64,000 nt of DNA, from assembly GCA_038380435.1 (NCBI GenBank), contig JAWZYU010000009.1:68229901-68293900 (forward strand), given 5' to 3'. The position numbers were made by a program, and so were the translations under genes. The notes below the pieces were generated by a model that was not told the origin of the DNA, ran no database searches, and saw only the letters and a list, made by a program, of their open reading frames with translations. This document shows positions 1 to 10,539 of the stretch, piece by piece. Source of the DNA: Ryuthela nishihirai. Its lineage: Eukaryota > Arthropoda > Arachnida > Araneae > Heptathelidae. The stretch's first letter is position 1. Every line of letters starts with the position of its first letter.

Positions 1-540
1 ATCAAGGCATAGGCAGAAATCTTTATTTACGTATTTTTTGGGGGGTCATAGAGGAAAATCTTTATATTTCATTTATGACATGTGGAATTTGTTTTCGAGA
101 TATTAGAGAAACCAACCCACACTAAATGAAGTAGGAAACAAGAACTATATTCTTAAAGAGCTGTAGGAAATATATTCTCTACTTAAAAGCAAAAACACAC
201 ATTTCTAATATGTAATGGATTTTGAAAAAAAAAAGATAAAAACCATAATTTTAAAAATCAAGTTCTTGATAAAAAAAAAAACAAATGGATATATTTTTAA
301 TGAGTAAGTGAATTTGAAAATCATTTAATTATGCATAAAATTCAATTAATTAAATTTAATTAAACATGCTTAAAATTATTTAGTCAAAACCAATTTAGTA
401 TATTGATGATTTGTTCTATGAGTAACTGTTGAATTTGTGGTCAGCGAGGAAAATGTGTGTTCTAAATCTTGTCCGCATTCTATTAAACTGTAAGAGATAC
501 TGTGTATACCATATTTTAAGTATACTCATCAATAATTTAG
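1..540. other. AT-rich stretch, nothing recognised
   Basis: Very AT-rich DNA with frequent stops in all frames. I see no coding, RNA or repeat signal. Confidence 0.6.
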
Positions 541-721
541 GGTTGTTGAGTTGGTTTGTTATACCTCTGAGTGGCACTTTTGTGTACACAATGAGCTAAA
601 TGGCCAGGTCACAAGGATACCGATGTCTCAGAGAAGGTTGGGGAAAGGAACCACGGGACACTTGTTAGGAGACATATGGTAGCCTCCCGACAAGGCCATC
701 CAGCGTGTTCTTTGACGTGCA
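541..721 (-). repeat. SINE1 fragment (3' half)
   Basis: SINE1 is my name for a tRNA-headed family of about 340-390 bp seen many times here. This copy begins with the inverse of the SINE1 3' end (TTGGTTTGTTATACCTCTGAG), runs through the block around GGCTAAATGGCCAGGTCAC-like sequence and stops at GACGTGCACAG, before the tRNA head. It lies just before another minus-strand copy. Confidence 0.75.
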
Positions 722-732
722 CAGATTATATG

Positions 733-1005
733 TTGGGTTCGGTTGTTTAACCTCTGAGCGGCACTATTTTGCACACAATGGACTAAATGGCTAGGTCACA
801 ATGACCCCTAGAACTCAGAGAGGTTTTGGGGGGATGGGACCCACGGGACAGCTGTTGGGAGACAGATGGGTATAACATGAATTAACTGCTTAACGTTCCA
901 TCCGCTGAATGGTGATCTTCTCAAGCTGATCAGTGCCCCCTTTTTGACGGGGTTTAAGGGAGATAAATGTCAACGCTGGACCTGAAATTGGGGACTAAAT
1001 ATTAA
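733..1005 (-). repeat. SINE1 copy, diverged
   Basis: It starts with GGTTCGGTTGTTTAACCTC, the inverted SINE1 3' end, and proceeds through the standard blocks to a degraded tRNA-derived region near 1000. It is more diverged than the copies at 13.5 and 35 kb. Confidence 0.7.
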
Positions 1006-1601
1006 GTTTGGATTTTACTTCTGTACTAACTTAGGTAATGATAAGTATGATAGAAAAAATAACGATTTTTTTTACAATTTCCCAAACGTGAAGGAATCAT
1101 GCTTTATATGTTGTTTTATCTTGAGGTGCTCCCTTATTTTTAAATACTGTTGAAATTTAGTTTTGGGTGTAAGCAGAAAAATCTTTTCTCCCAAAATTCA
1201 CCTTTAAAATTTACGGATATTTTATAATTAGGAAATGAGATAGATCATCAACTTCATTTGTAATATTTCCATGAAATGTTTAGTTTAGAACTTGTAAAAT
1301 AAAAGCTTCGTTTTCTATGGACATAAAATTTGAGTTCTTGATTAATTTGGTAGGGCAGAGTTATATTGCTTATATGAATAGGACTATAACGGTGCAAATT
1401 AACACTATTGAGTTATTTTGGAAAATGTAAATCGTACTATTTCATTAGTACGTATCGCATAAAATAATAAAAAAAAAAATCTCTAAAAACAGAAAGTTGA
1501 ATATTTATAGACAGACAAATGGGCGATGACCAAAGTAGATACAATAACTCCTTATGTGGAAGCTAGCAAAATATGGTTAGAAAATTTTCATCGTATTGTA
1601 A
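1006..1601. other. AT-rich stretch, nothing recognised
   Basis: AT-rich, with no coding or repeat signature that I can name. Confidence 0.5.
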
Positions 1602-2320
1602 CTTGGGTTATTCTCCCTCTGAGAAGTCCCTTTTTTGCCGACAATTGGCTAAATGGTCAGGTCGCTAGGACCACAAGTATTCTGAGAAGACGGCACACTA
1701 GACAACTGTTACGATACCGATGGAAGTCTCCCGACAAGGACATCCAGCGTGTTGTTTAACGTGCACAAGGCATGGCTCGCCTGCACAGAACCACAACTTT
1801 ACACACCATACGGGGCGGGGGTGTCTCAGTAGGAAGCGCGCCAGCCTCATAATTTACAGTTCCCAGGTTCGAGTCCCAGCTGGGCCACCGTGTTGAGATT
1901 TATATCCGCAAAACTCTCCGCCTGTCCACAGTGAGTAGGGAACACTGTTGAGCTTGGAAAGGCAGCGTCCGTCGGATGGGACTTTTAGCCATGGTCCCGT
2001 GTGCGGGAGAGCCATACTCTGTCCACGTTAAAGAACACGCTGGATGGCCTTGACAGAAGCTTACCATCCATCTCTCAACAGCTGTTTTGGCCATTTAGCC
2101 CATTGTGTGCAAATAAAATGCCGCGCAGAGGTAAAACAACCCGACCCAACATACGGTGTACGGCAGCTTTTCCAAGCCTATCAGTGTCCTCTTTCTGACC
2201 AAGTGGATGCTAAGAGGTGATAAATTTCTACGCATGCTCAGATGAGATTTAAACGTGGAAATTGCAGATTGCGAGCCTGGCACGCTACCGACTGAGTCAA
2301 ACCTTGCCCCGTCAGTTTTA
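1602..2320 (-). repeat. SINE1 copy split by a second SINE1
   Basis: The 3' part of a minus-strand SINE1 lies at 1602-1811 and its tRNA-head part at 2150-2320 (ending at CGCTACCGACTGAGTC). The plus-strand SINE1 at 1812-2149 sits between them. Joining the two parts restores the normal block order of the family. Confidence 0.75.
1812..2149 (+). repeat. SINE1, full length, nested
   Basis: tRNA-derived SINE. A box-like GTCTCAGTAGG lies near 1820 and B box GGTTCGAGTCC near 1866. The body follows, with a 3' end GGTAAAACAACCCGACCC. A 7-bp duplication CATACGG (1805-1811 and 2150-2156) flanks it, marking insertion into an older, oppositely oriented SINE1. Confidence 0.85.
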
Positions 2321-2637
2321 AGAGAAAACAATTATTATTGTCGTTAAGGATGATCCATATGCAGAATTATAATTTAATGGGCGTAACTTAATATTTATGA
2401 AATTAGCCTAAGTGAAAGCTGCGGAAAGATTATTAAGTGTAGGGAAAAAAAATCTGCGCATGAATTACTAAATAGACTTCTTGACCCAGATCTTCTAAAG
2501 GATCTTTAAAAAAACTCTTAAATTAACAAGAACAACAAAAATTAACTCAGCTAAAAAAGAAGAACCAAGGATGATATACAGGGCGTTATGTGCAAAATTT
2601 GATTTTGCTTAGAATTGAATTCTGGCTAGCAATTAAT

Positions 2638-2790
2638 ATGCAAATTCGGCAAAGGCTGTCTAATGTTCAGAATTTGGCAGAAGCCCAACTCGGGCAATCA
2701 GCTGCTTCGTTTCCCACTGAGCTGCAAATCAGTCAAAAGTATGAACAGCAGATAAACCCGTTCAATGAAAAAGAATCCGCTGTACGCTGA
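2638..2790 (+). CDS. Unrecognised short open frame, possible exon or pseudogene piece
   Basis: From the ATG at 2638 the frame gives 50 codons, rich in Gln, Ser, Asn and Glu (begins MQIRQRLSNVQNLAEAQL), and stops at 2788-2790. Its composition is more protein-like than the AT-rich flanks. In another frame just downstream, reading from about 2770, an open stretch continues (AKDFFQDKFQGSSKA) to a stop near 2844, as a single frameshift would produce. Upstream, GAATTCTGGCTAG could be a splice acceptor. I do not recognise the family. It could be a host exon, a decayed processed copy or chance. Confidence 0.25.
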   Translation: MQIRQRLSNVQNLAEAQLGQSAASFPTELQISQKYEQQINPFNEKESAVR

Positions 2791-2844
2791 AGGGGTGGCA
2801 AAGGATTTCTTTCAAGATAAGTTTCAAGGAAGCTCTAAAGCTTG

Positions 2845-3589
2845 ATTTTCCTTGAAATTAAAGAGAAATATAAATTTAACATTTCTATTAGTGAAGACGT
2901 TTTACACTAAGAAATTATGATTTTGTTTTTGACTGTAGATTGCTTTTGTGGTTTTAAGGGTCGCAACTACACCTTATATTCAAAATATGTGATAGCAAAA
3001 AATATGGTGAAGTAAAAAGTACAGTAAGAATGAAAATTCCTCAATTAGAAACAAATTCACAACGAAAAAGGGAGAATCGTGCTAAATGCTTGATTATAAC
3101 TCTTCATATCAGACATAGGAAAATGTCTTTAGAATCAATACTTAGTAATCCTAAATAAAAGCTTTGTAAAAGGTTTTTTAAATAGTTTCTTAATGATTTT
3201 TATAGTTTCTAAGTTGAGGTTTTAGATAAAATAGGAACCCTATAATTCGTACTAAGATACCTGTAGATTTATATAAATATTTATGAATAGAATATTATCT
3301 CTTTACTTTATATTAAAAATATTCGAATTATCAGCATATTGAAACCGTGATAACCTACAACAGTTGCTCATTAAAATCGTATGTATTATATCACGATGTG
3401 CTTTGCGTGCTGTGAAGAATATACGTCACATCAGCAGAGATAGTGATGGTTAAAATAAAAGACTTTCCGAAAAGACTAAGTCGGAAAGAGCCGGTTGGTG
3501 TGCGCGCGCCTTGATGTTGGCTTGGATGTCGTAACCGATAACTGCTTGGATGTCGTGTCCATATAATAAGCTATCGGAAGACGTTTACG
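2845..3589. other. AT-rich stretch, nothing recognised
   Basis: No coding frame or known repeat seen. Confidence 0.5.
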
Positions 3590-3860
3590 TTGAGTTCCGT
3601 TGTTTTTTCTCTGAGTTCTGTTTTTTGCTCACAATGAGCTAAATAGCCAAAAGACTCTAAAGCCTCAGAGTTGAAGAGAGAAAGGTATTTCACTGGACAA
3701 CTATTAGAAGACAAATGGAAGCCTCTAGTAAAAGCAGTGTAATGTTCGCTGGATAAAGTGTAAGTTACGGAGAAACTCTTAACTCAGACACAACTTGAAG
3801 ATTATGGGCGTAACACGCTATGGACTGAGACAATCCCTGCCTAAGAAGTTTGCTATCATG
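3590..3860 (-). repeat. SINE1 copy, heavily decayed
   Basis: Only scattered SINE1 blocks remain: CTCACAATGAGCTAAATAGCC near 3638, TTAGAAGACAAATGGAAGCC near 3705, and a tRNA-head trace at CGCTATGGACTGAG near 3821. Confidence 0.6.
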
Positions 3861-4319
3861 CCTCCTACTATGGTATGTGAGTAAGTGTAACAACCCTTGG
3901 TAACGTCTCTCTCAGAAAAAGTCAACTGCTCAAAAAAATTAAACGTTTACAAAATTTGTTGCCATCACGGAGTCATCAAATATTGTAAAGTGAGTAACTA
4001 CTGATAGAATGAGCTGACTACTACGCAGTGCTAAGCAAAATCGCGTAGATGCAAAGTGCCTAAGTAGCTTAAAATTTGCAGCGCTCCAAAACATCAGCTT
4101 GACTTTTTAAATAAACGTGGTGAAATTATCAATTTACAACCTTTATAAAAATTATAATTGCAGCGCAAAATACGCTTCCTTAAAATCTGACAATTGTCAC
4201 CTTTAAAAATAGAAATGTAAGTATATATATTTATTCGCACAACTTTGTATATATTTGTGTATTCCCATTTCCTATTATTTGCGGCGTAATCTTCTAGATA
4301 ACAGAGTTATCAGCCAGGC
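3861..4319. other. AT-rich stretch, nothing recognised
   Basis: No feature supported. Confidence 0.5.
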
Positions 4320-4990
4320 TAATAATCTTAAAGCTGCGCCTACCTCTTCTGGTCGATCGACAGGCAGAACCGTTTCAAAATTCCCACATGGAGGGAGATA
4401 CATCAGCTAAATAACCTATGTTTAGTGTGCCGCAGTCATCATTATAACGTACACGCTGATCTTGGTGGCGGCACTACCATGAGAGATCGATGTCACGGCG
4501 CCACACGCGAGGTCTCCCGGCAAATATAGCACTCATTACTGTACCTCCTGGCCCATACTCCTCGGCATATCACGTTACATTATGGTAACAAGGCCAAAGC
4601 TTCGATGTCTCTTCATACAGTTGTAGTTGGTGACTTCGGTTTTCAGCTGCAATCACGACACGGTCGTACATGTTGCTGTCAGGTACCCGTTTGCATATTA
4701 TGGCTGGAAGAGCTGCCCGTCGTGTACACACGCCATCGTGTGGCTTGTGGGATTGTAGGGTTATGGAGGGATCCTAGAGCCATCAGTATCAACTCGAACT
4801 CTCATTATTGCTGTTTATTACAATTAATTCTCAAGGTTAAACTCTGCGTGGGATTTTTCGAATGCCGCTTATTCAATTTGCGGACTTGGTGTTTCGCTGG
4901 AGAGAAATCTTGGCGTTGTTGTAGTGTGTATGGACAGATAATTTGGAGTAATTAGGATGAAAGAGAGGTTAGCAAATTGGAGAGTGTTAA
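4320..4990. other. GC-richer block, unassigned
   Basis: Base composition rises clearly above the surroundings. The plus strand holds a 116-codon open frame (4605-4955), Cys- and Trp-rich and without a recognisable domain, so I do not call it a gene. It may be the edge of an unidentified mobile element. Confidence 0.3.
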
Positions 4991-6296
4991 TAAATTTAAA
5001 TACACGAGTATTTAAAATTAATTTTTGCCTTTGGTTTACTCTCATCTAATGAATATTCACGAATGATAGAAAAAAAACGTTGCTATACGATCTGACTTTT
5101 AGAAATTTTTCTCCATTTTTTGAGGGTTTGGATATTCCATTTGTTGTTTTATTTCTCTGTTGAATTGAATTCGTTCGTTTATTTGTATTGTTACGACAGA
5201 TGAACGTGTTAAAATGAACTTGTGATGTGATGTATCGTCTTGATGCTCGCATGAACTACAGAGTGAGAATTAGCTCACAAACTACCTCGAACGACTTGAC
5301 TTAAAAAAATAAAGAATAAGTTGAAATTAAGAGGAATTGGAGTGTGAAGAAAGACGTAGTTTGTTTTAGACTGTGAGCTATAGTAAAAAGAAGAAACGTT
5401 TTTATTTGGTGTGTTCGCGGGAGATTAAATAAATTTATTAGTGTTGATCCTGTTATCAGACTACAAGAAAAAGAAGGATGCTTAGGATATTTACAAATGT
5501 GACCGAAGAAGTCATATGTTGGTCGAACAAACAGAGCTGATCTCAACTTTTTTATAGGAAGAGTTCATCATTATATTTAGTTGTTTAGTAATTGGTAAGG
5601 TTATTCTCGATAGATTGCAGGTTTGTTCACAAACATGATTGTGCCACTTATCGACTAATGTAAAAACCTTATATTATTCATTTTGTATAGATAGTAAGAA
5701 TAGTAACAAGGTGTTAAGTTCTTCTGAAGGTTTATTTTCGCACTATTATAGATTTATGTTAGTTGAGTTGAGTTTATATAAATGTTTTTATTGATACTTT
5801 TGTAATAAATTACATAATTTTAGAATTATAATTGTTAAATACTATTTCTTTAACTCACGCTCAGTTTCCGTCCATTTAACTCATAACAATATATTTTATT
5901 GGGCTCGGTTAATTGTAACAATTGACGCAATGTGACGCAGAAAAATCTATTAAAAAATTCAATTTTTTCGATATTTTTTATACGAAAATAGGTTGTAATT
6001 TCAAAAATGGACTGGCATCTTCAAATGACAATTGGTTTTCGACTGATTCTATCAGCATAAACACTCTATTGAAGAATTAAAACACCATTACACTGTTATT
6101 CGTAACATTCTTCCTTGTTTATTTAATATGTCCGTAATACACTAAGGTCTCGGTTATACGACATTTATGGGAAATAGGGTTTGCCAGCTAGGTGAATCTG
6201 AAAGGTTGCATGAGAAATATTTTGTTACCTTTAAAAATAGAAATATATATATACATAATTACATTTCTAATTTTAAAAGTAAATGAAAAATAATTT
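4991..6296. other. AT-rich stretch, nothing firm
   Basis: Low-complexity AT-rich DNA. The segment TGTAACAATTGACGC near 5914 looks superficially like an LTR end followed by a primer-binding site, but no partner LTR or internal region was found. Confidence 0.4.
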
Positions 6297-6478
6297 TCCC
6301 CTCAAGCAGGTGCTTTCCACAGAGGTCTGACAGGAGCCTGCCAGTTTATACGCCATAATAGAAGGTCTGTGAGGATGGCTAGACTTCGTCAGAAAGACAA
6401 TGCAATCCCCACGATTCGAATCCAGGTCCCTTTTATCAGTAGCCAAGCATACTCGCCATTCGGTCAAAAACAATCATT
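6297..6478 (-). repeat. SINE2 copy
   Basis: SINE2 is a second tRNA-headed family of about 190-210 bp. This copy shows the inverted 3' end CCCCTCAAGCAGGTGC at 6297 and the body CAGTTTATACGCCAT. It also shows a mutated B box (inverse of GATTCGAATCC) near 6417 and the A-box region near 6450. Confidence 0.85.
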
Positions 6479-7194
6479 AAATTACAGTAGGTACAAATGT
6501 TGTATTCAAGCCTTAGTTGAAATAAAAATAAAGTTTAAAATAATGATAATAAATATGAACTTTAATATCTTAATACAAATGAAAATATCTACGATATAAC
6601 TGTTTTTATTACGTATTTTCACACTTCATGAATGTCTGCATCCGTAAGCTTAAAATTAACTTCGCGAACTGCTTCACTGAACGCCACCAAAGAACGGGTT
6701 GTAATTTTGGCAGTCGTATGGCGCTGACTACCGGTAGTACTTAGAGGTACTGTATAGTTAGATCCTGGCCATCTCGGTGATTGACTGCCATTAGTTGATT
6801 GAATCACATGGTTTATGGGCGACATGTTTTGTCGTACCGTGAGACGAAAGCCTATGAGTTAGCGTGTTTATCTAGTTAAAACTTCTCAGTTGTTATAGTT
6901 TATACATTTCTAACACTTTTTTGTCTATAAAAGCTTCCATATTTATCAATGTCTCACTGCGCTCCATTTCGGTGTAAATATTCCACTCATAGAAATAAAT
7001 TAATGAATATTTTTTCTGAGAAACTGTGTCAGAAGACAGCGATGGGCCGCGAAAGCTAAACGAGGTAACTGAAAACCAACGAATATTTTTTTTTATGGTT
7101 CGTTTGAAAAACGAGCAAATGTTTGTTCGTCTGTTTGTCCGTCTCTCTGTTAACTGTTGTCTATTCGTCTGTTTTTCCACCTGTCTATAAAAAA
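6479..7194. other. Unassigned stretch
   Basis: It contains a 68-codon minus-strand open frame (6619-6825, Ser/Thr-rich) with no recognised domain, then AT-rich DNA with GTCTGTTTGTCCGTCT-like low-complexity sequence near 7130. Nothing firm. Confidence 0.4.
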
Positions 7195-7570
7195 TCAACT
7201 TTTTTACTCTATAGTCCGTCTATACATAATCAACTTTTTTACTTTTAAAGATAAATAAAAAATTATTTTTAGGTTGGATAAGTGTTGAAGAAATATTGTG
7301 AATCTCAATTTTTAAATCATCCAATAGATTTAATAGCGCCATCAAGCTGTGGAAAAAGATGGGAAATGGTAAAATTTCAAACGATTATTGCAAACAAACT
7401 ATTTACACTGAAATCTGAAATTTTTGTAGTAGAGTATTACGTTCAGAACGTTTACAATGGCAACAAGACTTTTCCCTCTTACTCCCAAGGAGGTGGGAAA
7501 ATGAAACTTTTTTCTTTTAAGAGATAAATGAAAAATTTCTTTTTTGTTTTACGGGTACAAACAAAATATT
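7195..7570 (+). repeat. Dispersed repeat R5, copy 1
   Basis: R5 recurs around 7640, 19060, 27765 and (inverted) 61790. Its landmarks are GGTTGGATAAGTGTTGAAG near 7272, then CCAATAGATTTAATAGCGCC, GGAAAAAGATGGGAAATGG and TTTTAAGAGATAAATGAAAA. An 81-codon open frame crosses it, but the frame is not kept in other copies, so it is probably non-coding. Confidence 0.6.
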
Positions 7571-7639
7571 AATATTTACATTTTTGGAATTCCTATCAGT
7601 TGGTACTTCTACTGTTACAGAATGCTAAAGGCGGCAAAT

Positions 7640-7905
7640 TAAAATTCGAAAGGCGGCCTCTAGCGGCGGAAAAGGCTGTAAAATACCAAATTTTTAAACG
7701 GATATTGCAAACGATCTATTTATGCTAGAAACTTAAATTTTTGGTCATAGAGCATAATAGTCAAGTGGTTTACACTGATAGTAATGATTTGTTCCGTTAT
7801 ATCAATGGGGTGTCGGTAAAATACAACTTTTCTGCTTTGAAAGATAAATAAAAAACTTTTTTGTGCTTTAAAGGTACTAATAAAATATTAATAGGTTATT
7901 TTCCC
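7640..7905 (+). repeat. Dispersed repeat R5, copy 2
   Basis: A diverged R5 copy lying in tandem with the previous one: TATTGCAAACGATCTATTTATG, then TTTGAAAGATAAATAAAAAAC and GGTACTAATAAAATATTAAT, matching 7390-7580 in the same order. Confidence 0.55.
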
Positions 7906-8071
7906 AATTATGCAGTGGTTCGAATTTCCACTATCAGAGGGACTGAATATGTAAAATAACTAGAAGAATGCATATCGCCTCTGGCGCATATAGGAATCCT
8001 GTTTTCAAAGAGAATGAAGTTCTTCCTTTGCCTAATTTTTCACTCCTTAAAAGTTTTAATTATGAATATTC

Positions 8072-8180
8072 ATGTTGTTTTTCTGCTGAGGTCCTCCCAT
8101 CCTCATGGACCTTCTGCAATGGCGTACAAAATGACAGGCTCCTTTCAGATCTCTGTGGCGAGTAGCTGCTTGAAGGATTA
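8072..8180 (+). repeat. SINE2, 3' half
   Basis: It begins in the SINE2 body (GTTGTTTTTCTGCTGAGGTC) and ends in AGTAGCTGCTTGAAGGATTATT. The tRNA head is missing, so the copy is 5'-truncated. Confidence 0.8.
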
Positions 8181-9194
8181 TTATTATCATTTTAATGCAT
8201 GATGGGGGAAAATGCACATAGTAGTATTTTATTAGTAATTATACAACATAAAAAGTATTTATCTTTTAGTTCTTAAATTTAAAAAGTTGCTTTTCTCCCA
8301 CTCCTCTGAAAATGGTGGGCAGATCATTGCTCTCAGTCGAATTTCTGCCATAACAGAACTCTACAGCCGAAATTTCTACCATACACAGACCACGTGAAAC
8401 ATTCTTTAAAAGTTTTGTCGTTTGAATATTTAGTGATCTCTAATGATTTAAATTAAAACTACCATTAAAATGCGAATTATATTTCATTAATACCAACTAA
8501 AAAAAGAGATTTCCAATTATCTCTTAAAATAAAACCGTTCCGTTTCCTATCTACCTTGGGCGTAGGGGTCAATCCATTGTTGTCACTGGAATCGTCAATA
8601 CTGTCACATTCCACGAGCAAAATTTCAAATTTCTAATATAATTACATCGTTTGGAATATTCGTTTGATATTTTGGAATTTACATCTTTTTTCACTGTTTG
8701 AGGGGGCAGTTATATATTTTGGGATATTCCAAAAATTAAAATCGTAATATTTTATTAATACCTATCCATCACAAAAATATTATTTTATTTATCTGTATAA
8801 ACAAAAAAGTTCGATGTCTGCAGACGGACAGATAACAAAGCGAATTATATCTTTTTTTTTTGGAAACACAAAAGCCAAAAAAATTTACTTATTTTTTTAT
8901 CCATTTTCTAAAGTGCTTCCAGTCGTGAACACAAAAATCTATATCAAATATTACCCTACCCTTTTCTGGAATCCATAAGAATATGTACAATACCATTGAA
9001 CCTTTCACGCCAAACAATCCGCGCTACGACAAAACATGGCGTCCAATTTTGAGATGGCCAACCTCTACCTATATGGAGCTTCTAGAAGTACCATATTTTC
9101 CTAATAACGAAATGAGAAAGAGAAATTTCGAACGGTAAAGTCGGTAGAAAAAAAAATAAAACTATACGAGATAAATAAAATAAATAAATAAATA
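8181..9194. other. AT-rich stretch, nothing recognised
   Basis: No coding frame or RNA gene seen. Weak similarity to R5 is possible near 8290-8380. Confidence 0.4.
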
Positions 9195-9350
9195 TCCCCT
9201 CAAGCAGCTGCTTGCCACAGAGGTCTAACAAGAGCCTGTCAGTTTATATGCCATAGTATAAGGTCTGTGAGGATGGCAGGACCTCAGCAGAAAAACGACA
9301 CAAACGTCCATACCTTATCAGGGGCTCGAACCCAGTTCCCTTAGATCAGT
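9195..9350 (-). repeat. SINE2 copy, 5'-truncated
   Basis: Inverted SINE2: the 3' end CCCCTCAAGCAGCTGC is at 9195, and the copy runs to the B box (inverse of GGTTCGAGCCCC) near 9327, lacking the first part of the tRNA head. On the left the SINE tail is (TTTA)n-like. Confidence 0.85.
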
Positions 9351-9477
9351 AAAACAAGATAAACTACAAAAGATAAAAATAAACTATTCGAGATACGAGA
9401 ATAATAATACTGAGCTAAAGCTTGATTTCAGAGAAAACAAAAAAAATTCCTATGCATATATATGTGCAGTGTAGTTT

Positions 9478-9645
9478 ATTAACTATGTTCAAGAAATTCG
9501 GATAGCATTTCATCAGGGTCATCCACTACCCTAGCATTTAATCCTTGAGCAGCAGCTGATGTCGAGGTTTGAGAAGGCGTAAAATGCATGAAAGATGACG
9601 TCAGCTCCAGTGGCATCCAGAAGAACTACCAAGTGATTAAAATTT
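9478..9645 (-). CDS. Possible C-terminal exon with poly(A) signal
   Basis: On the minus strand an open frame gives a Ser/Thr/Ala-rich segment (near TPSQTSTSAAAQGL) followed by an acidic tail (DDPDEMLSEFLEHS) and tandem stops. The stops overlap AATAAA, as in a compact 3' end. Candidate acceptor AGs lie at about 9631, 9610 and 9562. The decayed gene at 10540-12251 is upstream on the same strand and its last recognisable codons run into a GTAAGT. This could therefore be the terminal exon of that gene, but I cannot prove the link. Confidence 0.35.
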
Positions 9646-9696
9646 GTCCTACCAAGCTCAAGTGTTCAATTTAAAATTTATAAAAATAAAATAATA

Positions 9697-9885
9697 CCCC
9701 CTCAAGCAGCTGCTTGCCACAGAGGTCTAACAGCAGCCTGTCAGTTTATATGCCATAGTAGAAGATCTGAGAGGATGACAGGACCTCAGCAGAAAAACAA
9801 CACGAACATCCATGCCTTACCGGGGCTCGAACCCAGGTCCCGTAGATCAGAAACCAAGCGCGCTAACCACTCGGCCACGGGATGG
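9697..9885 (-). repeat. SINE2, nearly full length
   Basis: Inverted copy with 3' end CCCCTCAAGCAGCTGC, B box (inverse of GGTTCGAGCCCCGG) near 9820 and A box (inverse of TGGCCGAGTGG) near 9873. This is the head type of class II tRNAs such as Ser or Leu. It lies between the possible terminal exon and the decayed gene. Confidence 0.9.
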
Positions 9886-9901
9886 TTACCTTCGTTAAAT
9901 G

Positions 9902-10115
9902 AATATTCATCCATTATCAAACTGTTTTTAAGTGACAAGAGAAAATGGGTATACAGGGAAAATTATCTTTGACAGGACCCACGACCTCCTGATAACATGT
10001 TAGGTGTTCTTTCAGCAGTAAATCAGGAGGTCGTAGGTTCAGATCCCACCTAGCTCGAGACAATTTTTACTCTACACATATCTTCTCCTGTCACTTAAAA
10101 ACATCTTGATAGTGG
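9902..10115. repeat. Foldback with tRNA-like promoter in the arms
   Basis: Arm 9902-9993 and arm 10022-10115 are imperfect inverted copies. For example AAGTGACAAGAGAAAATG in the first arm pairs with TCTTCTCCTGTCACTT in the second, and GACCTCCTGAT pairs with ATCAGGAGGTC. The right arm carries GGTTCAGATCCC, close to a B box. A single related copy lies at 43620-43690. It could be two abutting tRNA-like SINEs in opposite orientation. Confidence 0.65.
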
Positions 10116-10539
10116 ATTAATATTTATAAAATCAATGATGAGCTGTGAATTCGTACGTTTAAATTTATACTTGTTACATGAGAATTGCGGATGATTGTGT
10201 ACCTGATAACATTAGACAACAAATTTAAACTTTTTATATAACATTGCTCAAATAGGATGTTTTTGACTAATTTTGAGGTGCTGAATTGAAATACGGCTGT
10301 GAAAAATCTGCATGATGTAGAGTTTTTTGTTTTCTATTAGGATTGCTGTATTTAAAATTTCGATGAATACGCATATTTGGGAAATGAAAATAAAGGTGAC
10401 TATTTTATTAAATTACAACGTAAAACTCATTAATTAATTACATGATTACAGTGAAAAAAATAGAAACATCATAGTTATAGACCACTGAATATAAAGTAAC
10501 ACATGAAATAATATTGAAACCCAAAATAAGAAAACATGG
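10116..10539. other. AT-rich stretch, nothing recognised
   Basis: No feature supported. Confidence 0.4.

Noticed and set aside
4605..4955. 116-codon plus frame as a gene
   Set aside because: Cys/Trp-rich with no recognisable domain or splice context; kept only as part of an unassigned block.
5900..5945. LTR end and primer-binding site (TGTAACAATTGACGC)
   Set aside because: No matching second LTR, no internal gag or pol, and no target duplication found.
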